A DNA stretch of 64,000 nt from Bondarzewia mesenterica (Eukaryota; Basidiomycota; Agaricomycetes; Russulales; Bondarzewiaceae): the NCBI GenBank assembly GCA_004802705.1, contig SGPL01000055.1:1-64000 (forward strand). The letters are read 5' to 3'. Both the position numbers and the translations under genes were made by a program. Each line of letters opens with the position of its first letter. Position 1 is the stretch's first letter. The notes beneath the pieces are model-generated. The model saw only the letters and a list, made by a program, of their open reading frames with translations, had not been told where the DNA came from and ran no database searches. Shown here in pieces: positions 1 through 19,418 of this stretch.

Positions 1-714
1 AGCTCAAGCGCAATAGCAGGGGTGAGTGTCGGCATGTCGAGACGGTGTGATGAGCGAGCCAAAGGACTTGTCGAAAGTACGAAAAATAACACAGCGACGG
101 AGCACCTGTCAGTCACAATTACCGCACAATTACCCATAGTTTTCTGGCCCCCCTAGAAAGATAGGTAATTTACTGGTAATTTACCCTTCAGATTTACCAC
201 GGTAAATTTACATCGTCAGAATACCGGAACACTATGAGAACTTGAGAACCTGCGTGATATTATTAAGTTGCCGTATTATGTAAACTAGGAAACCGTTGAA
301 GGTGATTGGGCCGATGAAATTGCTTCTATAATTATCACAGTCACCGACATGTGCACTCAACTTTCGAACCCGAGCCAGCCAGGGCTACTGTGAATGTGGG
401 GTAGCCTTAGCGCTAGGTGCTGAGGTGAACCCAGGCACATCGTGATGCAGCGACTGTCAGCGACCTTTGTTCCATAGTGTCCTGGTGGCAACTTTGGGCA
501 TGTAGCCTAGTGTTTCCTGCTCTGCGAACGCAGCATCTATCGTGGAAGCTTCCTCCTTTTAATGCAGTGGATGGCTCATGCAATAGGCCTTGCCGAGTAT
601 CCTCTTGCAACCCCCTTCCCCCTCCCCACGACTTCGTAGCCTTTTGTCCACAACCGTGGTCCTCAGAATCCCCTGTATTCCTCATCCCACTGACGCACCT
701 TGCGCCGCCTCGAA
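1..714. other. Intergenic upstream region of the MFS transporter
   Basis: I see no supportable gene here. At about 119-212 the TTACC/GGTAA motif is repeated in both orientations: two direct copies of GGTAATTTAC-like sequence near 164-183, and a TTTACC-AC-GGTAAA inverted pair near 193-207. This could be a regulatory site cluster or the eroded end of a repeat. The short open frames in the region overlap one another on both strands and resemble no family, so I treat them as chance. The stretch just before 715 should hold the promoter and 5' leader of the transporter. Confidence 0.5.
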
Positions 715-2906
715 ATGACTGAAAAACTTGATTCAACCGTCAATTTAATCATTGGATTCTCCGCTGATGCTGAGAGCTCCAGACAAACATTGCCCCCTAA
801 GAGACCCCCACGCGATTTCAGATTTTGGCTGGTATTCCTTGCTCTTGGCATCTCTACCGTCCTTTCCGCATTGGAGCTCGTACGTTCCGATTTTTAAAAT
901 TAAAGATAGCTTTGCATAGCTGACATTGTTCCCAAAGTCTGCAGTTTCTACGGCCCTCCCGAAAATCGCCAATGATTTGCATGGGTCCACATTTATCTGG
1001 ATTGGATCGGCATATGCGTTGTCTGCCACAGTACTTATACCCCTTAGCGGAGGACCAGCTCAGGTGCGTTCAAATTGCCCTTCCTCAGATCCTTTTGCGA
1101 GAGGTAGAACGGATTTTCGGCCGAAGAACCGTCATGCATCCTTGTTGTTAATGGCCGTTGGTAGCGCTCTCTGTGGTGCAGCCACCAGCATGAACTTCTT
1201 GATCGCTGGTAGAGGTGAGTCATCGACCTCTCTGAGTTATCTTTGCATAACTGACCTTTTTTTCCCGCATAGCGGTTCAAGGCCTGGGATCAGGAGGGAT
1301 CACGTCCACCACGGCTATCATCGTATCAGATCTCGTTCCCCTTCACGAACGAGGACTATATAACGGTCTGATTGGAATGTACGTCACAAGGATATCGTCG
1401 AGGTTCGCCTTTTGACAGTGTGGATTTACTTAAGCGCGTGGTCGGTCGCAAGTGGCGTTGGTCCCATTGTAGGTGGCGAGCTCGCTCAGGCAGACCAGTG
1501 GAGATGGCTCTTTTGTGCGTCTTTCTGTTTCTTCAGCTTGGCATAACTAAATGCTCCTTCCCAGATCTCAATATTCCGATCTGTGGGGTAGCGGCCGTCC
1601 TTATTTTCTTATTTCTCAGGGTTCGTACTCCTCCAGGCACCCTGAGAGAGAAGTTCGACGAGATGGACTGGTTGTGAGTGTACTGTTGGTGCCGTCCTCG
1701 AAATTCTTCTCAGTCGAATACAGCGGAAATGCACTAGTCATTGGTTTTACGACATCTTGTGTCATCGCTCTGACTTGGAGCGGCATCGAACACCAATGGA
1801 GTTCAGCCCCTGTTCTCGTCCCTCTTATCCTCGGCCTTGTCGGGTTAGCTGCCTTTATTGCATATGAAGCTTTGATCCCGAAACATCCCATCGTACGTAG
1901 TGGGTTCATCTCTGGCTCGGCATCCCAATATAACCGGGATGCGACTAGGTTCCTTTCGTTTTGATGTCCACGTTTACAAGCCTCAGTGGATATCTGCAGA
2001 CGTTTATCATGTCGATCGTCTTGCTCGGGGCTATTTGTGAGTACTCTTTTGGTGCTTTATGTTGTTATTGTTTTCGGCTCATCATACGACGAGCCAGATT
2101 ACTTTCCCATCTATTTCCAAGCCTGCAAAGGTGCATCACCCGTTGGAGCGGGTGTTGACCTGCTTGGAGTAGCTCTAGTCCTGTGCCCGACCGGCATCTT
2201 ATCGGGAGTGTCAGTCAACAAAACGCGCCAATATCGTCCTCAACTGTGGATTTCATGGGTATTTCTCATACTCGGTGTCGGTCTTTTTAGTACGCTGCGA
2301 GAAGACACTCCTAGAGGCCGTGCTATCGGCTTTGAAATCCTGGCAAGTGTAGGTGTCGGCATGCTGGCGACGACGACATACTTCCCTGTCCTTGCGCCTT
2401 GCACGTGCCTCAGTGATCACCACTTTACGCCTACTGACAGCTTCATCAGTACCAGTCTCCCAGAATGCTCTTGCTCTGGCGTTCTTCATGTTCCTCCGCA
2501 ACTTTGGCCAAGTATGCCTGTGCACATATCGTGTTCTCTTCTTATCAGCGCTTATATATGCTTCCACCAGGTATGGGGAATAACTATTGGCGGCACCATA
2601 CTTCAAAATGAACTTCGAAAACGGATGCCCGCCCAATTTCTATCTGAATTCCCTGAGGGGACAGCAATCGCCTACGCCACGATGCCACTGATATCAGAGC
2701 TCTCTGAGCCGCTGAAGACGGAAGTACGCGTGGCCTTTGCGGATAGCCTTAAAGTCATTTGGCAGGTGTTGGTGGGTGTTGCTGGATTGGGGTTGCTCTC
2801 TAGCCTCATGATGAAGCATCTCCCTTTGCACACTGCTGTGGATAAGGATTGGGGTCTCAAAGAGAACAACGGGTCGGATGTGCCCCATGAATTAGAGGTG
2901 GATTGA
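715..2906 (+). CDS. MFS drug/toxin efflux transporter, DHA2 (14-TM) family, with an apparent frame break
   Basis: Plasma-membrane proton antiporter of the major facilitator superfamily, probably exporting a drug or secondary metabolite; the substrate cannot be read from sequence. The start ATG at 715 gives a short polar N-terminus and then the first hydrophobic helix. Exons join into family-typical blocks: an LSGGPAQ segment, IFGRR (motif A loop), LLLMAVGSALCGAA, GLGSGGITSTTAIIVSDL, WRWLFYLNIPICG, a SLSGYLQTFI helix, PIYFQACKG, and a last VWGITIGGTILQNEL block. There are about eight introns. One is GC-AG (2401-2449): splicing there restores the VLAPLPVSQNALAL reading exactly. Near 1131-1137 the frame jumps by one base between RRTVM and SLLLMAVGS with no usable intron, so either a base is missing from the assembly or the gene is damaged. 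The gene converges on PRP8, with a MITE between them. Family is secure; function in this strain depends on the frame break. Confidence 0.85.
2401..2449 (+). other. GC-AG intron in the MFS transporter
   Basis: A 49-nt intron starts GCACGT and ends TCAG. Removing it joins CCT-T to TA-CCA and gives the reading APLPVSQNALAL, as expected for this part of a DHA2 transporter. The nearest GT donor (2407) would leave the wrong frame. GCACGT is one change away from the common GTACGT donor. Confidence 0.7.
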
Positions 2907-2991
2907 TATATAAGGCGCCGTAGGCTTCCATAAATATGCACAATATTTACCTTCCTCTCCGGCTTTGTAATGCCGGAAGTTATCCGCCTGT

Positions 2992-3021
2992 GTACAGTTT
3001 TTGACCGGTCAATGGTACACC
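2992..3021 (+). repeat. Left terminal inverted repeat of the MITE
   Basis: Thirty bases pair perfectly with 3647-3676. The repeat contains the 12-bp palindrome TTGACCGGTCAA. A degenerate second copy of its inner half (CCGGTCAATGATACACTT) follows directly at 3023-3040. Confidence 0.85.
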
Positions 3022-3673
3022 TCCGGTCAATGATACACTTGGCTTAAAAACATCATAGCACCTCCCTTCTGCCACTTTTTTTTTTGCACAATCCATTAGT
3101 ATATGATATGATGTATGTTACAGAAAATAATGAGGCCATGCCGTAGGCAGGAAAAGTACATTCAATCGATCATTACACCAAATGAGACAGAATCTGAATA
3201 TTGTTGAGTGTCTTTTGATTTTATTACTTAGAGAGGAATGAAAAAAAAAAATATACCTGAAATCAGGAAAGTATTCAGCAATGGTCTGTGCTTTTTATTG
3301 CTCAAAAAACGGTGTGCGGAATGCCCAATCTCACATTTTGTGATGTCGCGGACCAGACAAGGATGGACAGAGGTTTGTGTCATGGTCACATGCTATCTCT
3401 GGCTAAGGTGGTGACTAGTAAATGCTTACGAACACAAATCTTATCTTGTGTGATGTGACTGTATCATTGAGTGAATTGGTGGCTGGCTCAACATTTCGTG
3501 TTTTTTGACATTGTTTGCGCTCAACTGCTCACCGATAAATAATTTAAAAAAATGCATGGGTTACTTCTACTGTATACTTGAGATGTGAGAGAAAAATATT
3601 GAGTCTCTGTGCCAGCCTACAACAAGAACAAGGGCAGCAAATTTTGGGTGTACCATTGACCGGTCAAAAACTG
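2995..3673. mobile_element. 679-bp MITE-like element, Tc1/mariner (pogo/Fot1) type
   Basis: The two ends are perfect inverted copies: 2992-3021 is the reverse complement of 3647-3676. The outer edge reads TA-CAGTTTTTGACC, so the element can be placed as starting CAGT, ending ACTG, and flanked by TA on both sides. That is the target duplication and terminus style of Tc1/mariner and pogo-like transposons. Its interior is AT-rich, has poly-A/T runs and no transposase-like open frame, so it is non-autonomous. It lies between two converging genes, about 90 bp past the MFS stop and about 150 bp past the PRP8 stop, where insertion would do little harm. The perfect match of the ends suggests fairly recent movement. 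Confidence 0.75.
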
Positions 3674-3676
3674 TAC
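3647..3676 (-). repeat. Right terminal inverted repeat of the MITE
   Basis: Exact reverse complement of 2992-3021, ending ACTG-TA. I see no degenerate inner copy on this side, so the subterminal repeat is asymmetric. Confidence 0.85.
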
Positions 3677-3826
3677 CGCACAATTTGCACAATTTTGTGA
3701 TTGACAACAGAAAGCCAAGAAAGAAAGAAGTGCTGTACAAATACAATAGGGAAAACAAAAAAAAAAACATGCGCGCGTCGAGTCTCAAAGGACGGGGAAA
3801 GAGTATGTAACTTATACATGTATCGA

Positions 3827-12472
<8,646 letters not shown>

Positions 12473-12938
12473 GCTTGTCGTCACTGGTGGCGGTAGAGAC
12501 GATAGTATGTGGCTGACCAACCTTGGACCAATCGACGCGTTCTTTCTGTCGGAGTGTCGGAGCTCGGAACCAGCGTAATTGTGATTGAGGTTAAGGTTAT
12601 AAAATTGATCACACTGTACAACGTAGATTTGCTGTTGATCGCTGCCTACAAATTTCATGAGGAATGAATTCGAGATCAAAGATTGTCTAGTAGAGACTGA
12701 ATTTTTATGACCATTCCGTTTGTGAGATACCATGGAACATGCCAAAGCAGACCGCTGAGTTAGACCTAGAGAGCAATCATGGAGAGATTGCCAAAAAGTA
12801 ACGGCGAAGAACGAAACTTGCAAGAAAATCAAAGAACGAGGGGTACATGAGAGCCGTGTATCATACAAGTGCAACTAATTAAGCTCTAATTGTTTATTAA
12901 GCTGTCAAATGGGATAGTCCAAGACAGTCCGAGAGTGT
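12473..12938. other. Intergenic: PRP8 promoter and leader, 3' flank of the PLD gene
   Basis: The region separates two minus-strand genes in tandem. The PRP8 frame stays open upstream of 12472, but no start there adds residues typical of Prp8. I see nothing else to name. Confidence 0.5.
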
Positions 12939-15900
12939 TCAATCGTAGATAAACAGGGGCAGTAGTCTGTCGGCGGCAAACAAGAAATTATTGGCAATGT
13001 CCTCGCCTTCCAAAAATCGGGTAGGATATATTACTAGAAGATCCATTGAATTCGGCGCTCACTAAAGGTTGGTGCAAACTGGACACATACCTAGATGGCC
13101 ACACAATTCTTGGAGCAGTGCCTCCATCTCGTCCCTCTCCTGCTTTGTAAATGGCGGCTCTCCTTTGGTCGGTCTCTTCCCTTTTTCGGGAGGTCCTTGA
13201 CTATTTGCCGACCCGTGATCCTTGTCGTCTCCCAATCCTGCCTTGACATTTGCAGATTCATCCTCCTGGGACCCTTGCTTTTCGCCTTCTTCTTCGGGAG
13301 CGGGACTATCACCCATCCCGGAAGGGACACGTCCAACAGGTTCTGGGACATGTTCGTCCATCATCTGCAGAAAGCATCAGAAACCAGTTATGACCAACCG
13401 CGAATATACTGACCGGCTTGGACAAGCGTTCATGATGAGCAACGAACTCTGTGTACTGCTTCCATGTCGTAATAATATCATCCGGAATCGCATGGAATAC
13501 TCGTCGAAAGATTTCCGTCTACATAATACCGAAATATTAGTATGCAGTCTGCAACACAGAAAGACGAGAGACGAACGTTGTGGACAGCAGACGCCACCCA
13601 GACATCATTCCAAAAGGCATCACAGACAGGATCTTCAAACCCATTTGGATCAATTCGAGGCGCGGGGGTAGGCAAAGTCCATGGGGTTTGGCCTAATCTG
13701 GCTCCCAGATGCTTCCTCGGGATTGACCGAGCGTGCGGCGCAATCTTCTCTTCGAACTCCCCGTCACCCTTCCCCGTTTTCACTTGCGGAGGCTGATTAT
13801 CGGTCGCCGCAGAGGGCGACGCCTCAGCAGGAGTATCATACGACTGCCTCTCCTCGTCACGCATATGTGTCGGAGAAGTGTCCGATTTGTCTTGCGCCTG
13901 CATCTTGGGGTCATCCGCAATATGCACACCGCGTGCGTGGTCGCCGGGAGGACGATGTTCCATGATCACCTTCTCCTCGAGAGTTGGGACCGCTGAGCTT
14001 GGGAAAGCAGCAACCTTTTCGCCATCGGGTGTGAAAGTTTGCTGTTCCTCCCGCAGAGATTTCTCCGGCATTGTGGCATCGGGGGCATCGTTCACAAAAC
14101 CGGTTTTCTGCAGAACCTCTTTGGAATAAATTTCACCAGCGCCACGGATAACTGAAGCCTGCGATTAGTTGCGTAACCAATCTTGTATTGCCGAGGATAC
14201 GCACCTTGTTGGAGTCCCTCTTCACCAAAACGAATAATTTTCATTGTACGGCCTTCATGACGTATTCGAGCCGTAACATTTTCTCGTCCATACTCCTGCT
14301 CTGCATCAGGATCCCATGTCTCTTGATCGTACTCTGCCTTTGTTGGCTCCTTGGCTAGCATGTCTTCCTCATCCATTGTGTCCACGTCAATGCCAACGTG
14401 CTCGCGCATCAAGCGAACACGGAGCGTATGAGCAAAGCGACCAACTTTAAAAGGCTTACCAGCCATGACGCTAGCAACAACTAAGGAGGTGGAAGACATG
14501 GAGTGGATTACAAACTCACCCGTCAATCATATCTGTATCTCTGATGATTGCAGCTATCTCAGAGTCACGATCACCTCGCTGGGAACGTTCGTTGATATTC
14601 GCACTTCCAATGATGGCCAAACGGTCATCTACAATGCAAACTTTGCCATGAACGTAGACCTTTGAGGTTGGGTCAACGATTTGAGTTCCTCTTGAAGACC
14701 AAAACAATACTTACAAGTTCAGTAGTGAGGACATCCCCCCGCAATTTTGCCCAGTTACGGAGTGAGAATACTGCAAAATATTCATTCGGCTGCAAGATGA
14801 ATCATACTCAACCGCGAATACCATACTAATAATGAAAAGAAACATACATCAATTCCCTCTCGACGCAGGCGACCAAAAATGGAGTTTGGACCACGACAGA
14901 TGGTACGATTTTGACATTCCATGATAATACGAACCTGGATACAGAACGCACGCCAGTATGAGAAAGGTTTGACAAATCCACGTTCAACTCACTGAGCTCG
15001 CATCGGTGTGATCAACAGGAAATGGGAAGCCGGGTAGTAGGGGAATGACAACACAGCACTTCCATGGTGTCCCCTCACGATGAGCGCGGATGATGCGATG
15101 AACGATGGCGTCGCCAATTTTATTCTCAATGGTCACATCGCCAACGGCAGTCCTACCCAGGAAATCAGTCACATGCATGACGCAAGAGGTGATGAACATA
15201 CGACGTGATAAAGAACTGGTTTTCGATGTAGACGAAATGTTCCGACATCTGGATGGCTGCGAAACGTCAACACCGTCTGCCCGCATCGGTTCCAGATTAG
15301 GAAGATAAAAACCTTTTAAGTACGCATTCTGGATTGAATGCTCTATTCTATCCAGCGTTCCAAGCGACCATGGACCGGCCGATCTACAGATCTGCATCTC
15401 ACAAGTCCCAGTAAGTCCTAACCGAGTCAGTTCCCCTGGCTTAAACTCGGGGGGCGGGAGAAGGAATGGCATGACGCGCGAGTGATTTTTGATACGAAGC
15501 AAGTAATTCCATCTGTAGACCGGCTGGTCAGCAGTCGTATCGAACCCACGAGTACTTATCGCCTACCTCTGCACGAAGTGTCGTGCCAAATCGCGTGCTG
15601 GCTGTCCAAGCACTTGCATGCCGACGTCATGCCTATAAATTTACTTGTCAGGGGAAAATCCATTGCTCTTGATAAAGCTCTTACCATGGCATACGGGGAA
15701 CTTTCGTGCGATCATGCATATCATCCTCCGGCTTATTGAGAGTATGAAAATCATTCATGCGGCCGTTGCTGTAGTCCTTCCCTGTACATCACTCGATGAA
15801 AACGTTCTTATTAGGACTTGGTTTGAAAACTCACCGGGCCAGATCTCCTCTGTCCCTTGGCCTTCCGCATCGTCGATCAAGACGTGCTGCGAGGTGTCCC

Positions 15901-18900
15901 ACCTGGGATAACACAGCGCTTGAATGCGTTCTCACTAGTCTGTAACTTCGATACTGACCTTCCAAAACACGGGTCAAGACCTCCCATGAAAGCGATGGTC
16001 CGGTCGATAACACAGAGTTTTTCATGCTGACAAATTGGAATCTCTCAAAATAGCTGAGCAGAAACATACGAAGTCAACTCACATGGGCCCAGTAAAAAGT
16101 GCCTGTTTGGAAGTGCGATGGAGAGCGCTGAATCATGATGTTTGGATGGAGGGACGTCAACCGCTGTTTCGTATAGCTGACCATGTGTCAATCTTTTGAA
16201 CAACACCCCACTAAATTAGTGTGTCGACATACTTGCTATCTGTAGGCGTTGTTCGACTGGAGACCTCTTGACTACTCGTCATGAGCTCAAAGGCTGATAC
16301 TACTGACAGGCATGAACTTACTAGATAATGATGAATATTTGCACCCCTTCCTTAGCTTTCCTTTCCAATAATCGGTCCAAACGGTACTTGGGCTTTCCAG
16401 GACGACGCATCTGGAGCTCTGCAACACAGATTGTATGAGTCGTAAAAGTTTAGTCAGAGTATAAACGTTCAACTTACCGGGTGACAACCACCAATCATGA
16501 ATATAAATCACATCTCGCGCCAGGAGAATAGCACGAGATAAGTTCCAGAAGTAATCACGCTTGAAAGACCAGATCAGCTCTGCTGCCATTCATTCATCGT
16601 CTGATCACACGTACGCCATCGACGAGCCACTGAGCAGCAACATTCAGCCTAATAGGAGCGAAACTATCAAACCTGTTGCGCCCCGTATAATGTGATGATG
16701 CCGCAACCCTTTCCAATGCTGCGATCCATTGCAACATTTGCCGCTAAGAAGTGCGAGGATGAGTGAGCAAACTTTTCGAATTTGGGGAAAATATATACTT
16801 CGCTCTTCGCAAATAACTTCAACCTCATCTGCGAGTTCTCGATGTAAAAGGTATGTTTTGAGACATCCTTCGCATTCTTCTTTTGCGTATCTTCCTGCGG
16901 CTGCGTGGAGTTTTGGCCTGGAGACTCTATCAACGGATTTGTATTAGTCGAGGGATCTAACATAGGGGTTGGCGGTCGTGATGAGGACGAGGATGAGGAC
17001 GAAGACGCAGTAGATGAAACAGAGCCGGATCGCGGGCGGCTTGCATCGCTTGGACGTGTAGAAACGCTTGACCGTTCGATTGTACCGTTAGCATGCGGGT
17101 GTTGTGGTTGTAATGCTTTCGAGAAGCGACTCTTTAACGAGCCCAGGAGGGACGCACGATCACCGATAGTGCGATCCTCAGAGCCACTCTTGGCCTTGCT
17201 GTCCTCTGAATGTCGTTCAAGTTGTTCACCCTGGAGGAGGTGAAGACCTTGTCGGTAGTACCGCATGGGCTGTTCGATTTTGAAGTCGGGGTCCAGCATG
17301 AATATGTCCCACACAGTCGTCTAAGAAGTTGTGTCATCGATTGTCGGTGGCCAATGCGACTAAAATGACAAACATACCTCGCCTGGTTCCTCAACGGCTA
17401 CCAAGTAGCTCTCCCTAACGGCGCACCATTTCAGTTCTCTCTTCTCTTGCCGGCCTGCCGACCTGCGTCCGAAACCAGTACTTTTGTTATTAGTCACGGC
17501 TTCAACGCGCAGGTATCCAGCTTTTAACTGGACACCGCCAGACTGTGCGAGAGAGATCGACAGAGCGCTAATCTCCAAAAATCCAACCAGGCGGTTAGAA
17601 GCAGGATGGAACATCTGCAATTCAAACACTGAGTCACCGGAATGAAACAGGCCGCGAGGAAGACGCTTACGACACTGCGTACGAGAGCAATGAGGTAGTC
17701 TTCCAATACCTCTCTTTGCATACGCGCAAAATCTGCATGCTTGACCTCGCCACCTTTCTCGCGGCTCTCCTTCTTGAGAAACTTAAAATATGGAAGACCT
17801 GAACGAAGCTATCAGATGAAGTAGTTTCACAGTGCAGAACTGCACGTACTGGTGCGAGGAAATTCAGGGAGATTGTCAAGATTATGGTAATATGCATTTG
17901 ACACTGCATAGTGTGCATGCAGGGAGATAAAATCCCGCAACTGGCGATAGATAACCCAACGTGCAGCGCCATTCGCGTATTCGCATTCGATACGGAACAC
18001 ACTCTGAGTACCATGAAGAGGATGAAGACTGTCGCTGATACGGATGCGTAGACGATGCAAAAGCACCGGGACGCGTCTTCGACCTTTCTCGTCACGTTCA
18101 AACCAGAGCCGTAGCATGAGAGTCGATAGTCCTCCGGCAATGAGCTCGTCCGTAATGTTGACGCTCGTGGGTACAACAGCGGATGCTTGAGCCTCTTTCT
18201 GCGCATGCGACACAATATTGGGGATCAAAAAACGGAGACGATTCCACTTGGCAGCACCCGCTTTAGGCGTACCATCTTCCTCGAGCTCCTTCCCATCCCC
18301 CGATTTTGGATGCGGCAATGACATGCTGCGCCCTAAGCGACCTCCAGACAAAGACCGAGTTTTCGAAGACGACGCAGCCGTACGAGATTCGTCCTTCCTC
18401 TCAGAGTCTTCTGCTGGAGGCCTTGAGTCACTCTGAGTGCCCTCTCTCGATCCCAAGTCAAGCTGCTGCTTCTCCTCCTTCGGCGACTCACTAACAGTCT
18501 CCGGCAACCACCTGGACTTCAATTCATCCCAGATGCTTGTATCCTTCCTCTTTGCTCTCCTCTCCGCAATCTCCTTTTCGCGCTCCTTTTGCTCTGCCTC
18601 TGTAAATTCTAACGCACCGCGAAAATTCGACTCTCTAGGCGTATAGTCGTAAGAGTAAGGACCCTCCTCGTCCGTAGTAGTGCCTAGGCGTGAGTTAGGA
18701 ATCTCTGAAGCATCTCCATCATCGTATCCGGAGCTGAAGCGACTAGCCGGGGCAGAGCCTGGGTGATTGTAAGTGTAAGAGAGCGAACGTGGCGGACCCG
18801 TTCTAGCGGCTGGGGTAAGACCAGAAACCTCTCTATATGATTGACAAGATTTCCTGTTGTTAGACCGCGGAGATCCATGAAATTCTCCTTTCATTTGTGG

Positions 18901-19002
18901 AGATCCATGTGCAGGAGGTTCTGAAGAAGGCTCCCCAGAGACGTGTCCTCCGGCGTTGGACTCGACGATATCATCAACGATATCGGCAAGGGTGACATGC
19001 AT
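12939..19002 (-). CDS. SPO14: Phospholipase D (PLD1/Spo14 type) with PX region and two HKD motifs
   Basis: Hydrolyses phosphatidylcholine to phosphatidic acid and choline at internal membranes. The N-terminus from 19002 is long, charged and serine-rich. It is followed by a PX-like domain ([20 protein letters not shown] to about 17830) and a PH-like stretch. Next is the family block [15 protein letters not shown], a Ser-rich linker near 17000, and [19 protein letters not shown]. The first HKD reads [11 protein letters not shown] and is interrupted by an intron after WAH (16082-16028 region). The second is [19 protein letters not shown] near 14650. After it comes an acidic, probably disordered insertion, and the protein ends [19 protein letters not shown]...IYD at 12939 after a last intron of about 56 nt. 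Both catalytic His-Lys-Asp sets are intact, so the enzyme should be active. The gene symbol follows the yeast orthologue by architecture. Confidence 0.93.
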
Positions 19003-19418
19003 GTGTGATTATGATTGCGGCAGGAAGAGAGAGGAGGTGATGGTAAAATGCTATAAAGAGCGGAAGAACTAGTAAAGGGGTATATACGAGGGTTATATAT
19101 ATGTTGTGGATGGTGGGATGCGGCGTGTCAACATATGATGGAGGCTATTGAATAGGCGCTAATACACGGACAACTTACTTCCAGCAGCGACTGACGTCAT
19201 CGATCAACAGCTCTTACAGTTTGAATGCCGTGTAAAAGTATCTTGTACATGCGAGTCGCGGTAATTTGTAGGTCTTTATGCATATATTCTTCAGTCATAC
19301 TAGCGCTAATGTCACTGGCATGCACTTCAACTTGAAAGTATTACAGCCACCCCCGAGTAGGTGATATGGGCCACATATGTATGCACACGACACGAACTTC
19401 GAGCTCTGCATCGACCCT
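19003..19418. other. Intergenic: PLD promoter, 3' flank of the MYND gene
   Basis: No gene is visible. The region contains TATA-like AT stretches (for example near 19090-19100) and is probably the PLD promoter. Confidence 0.4.
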
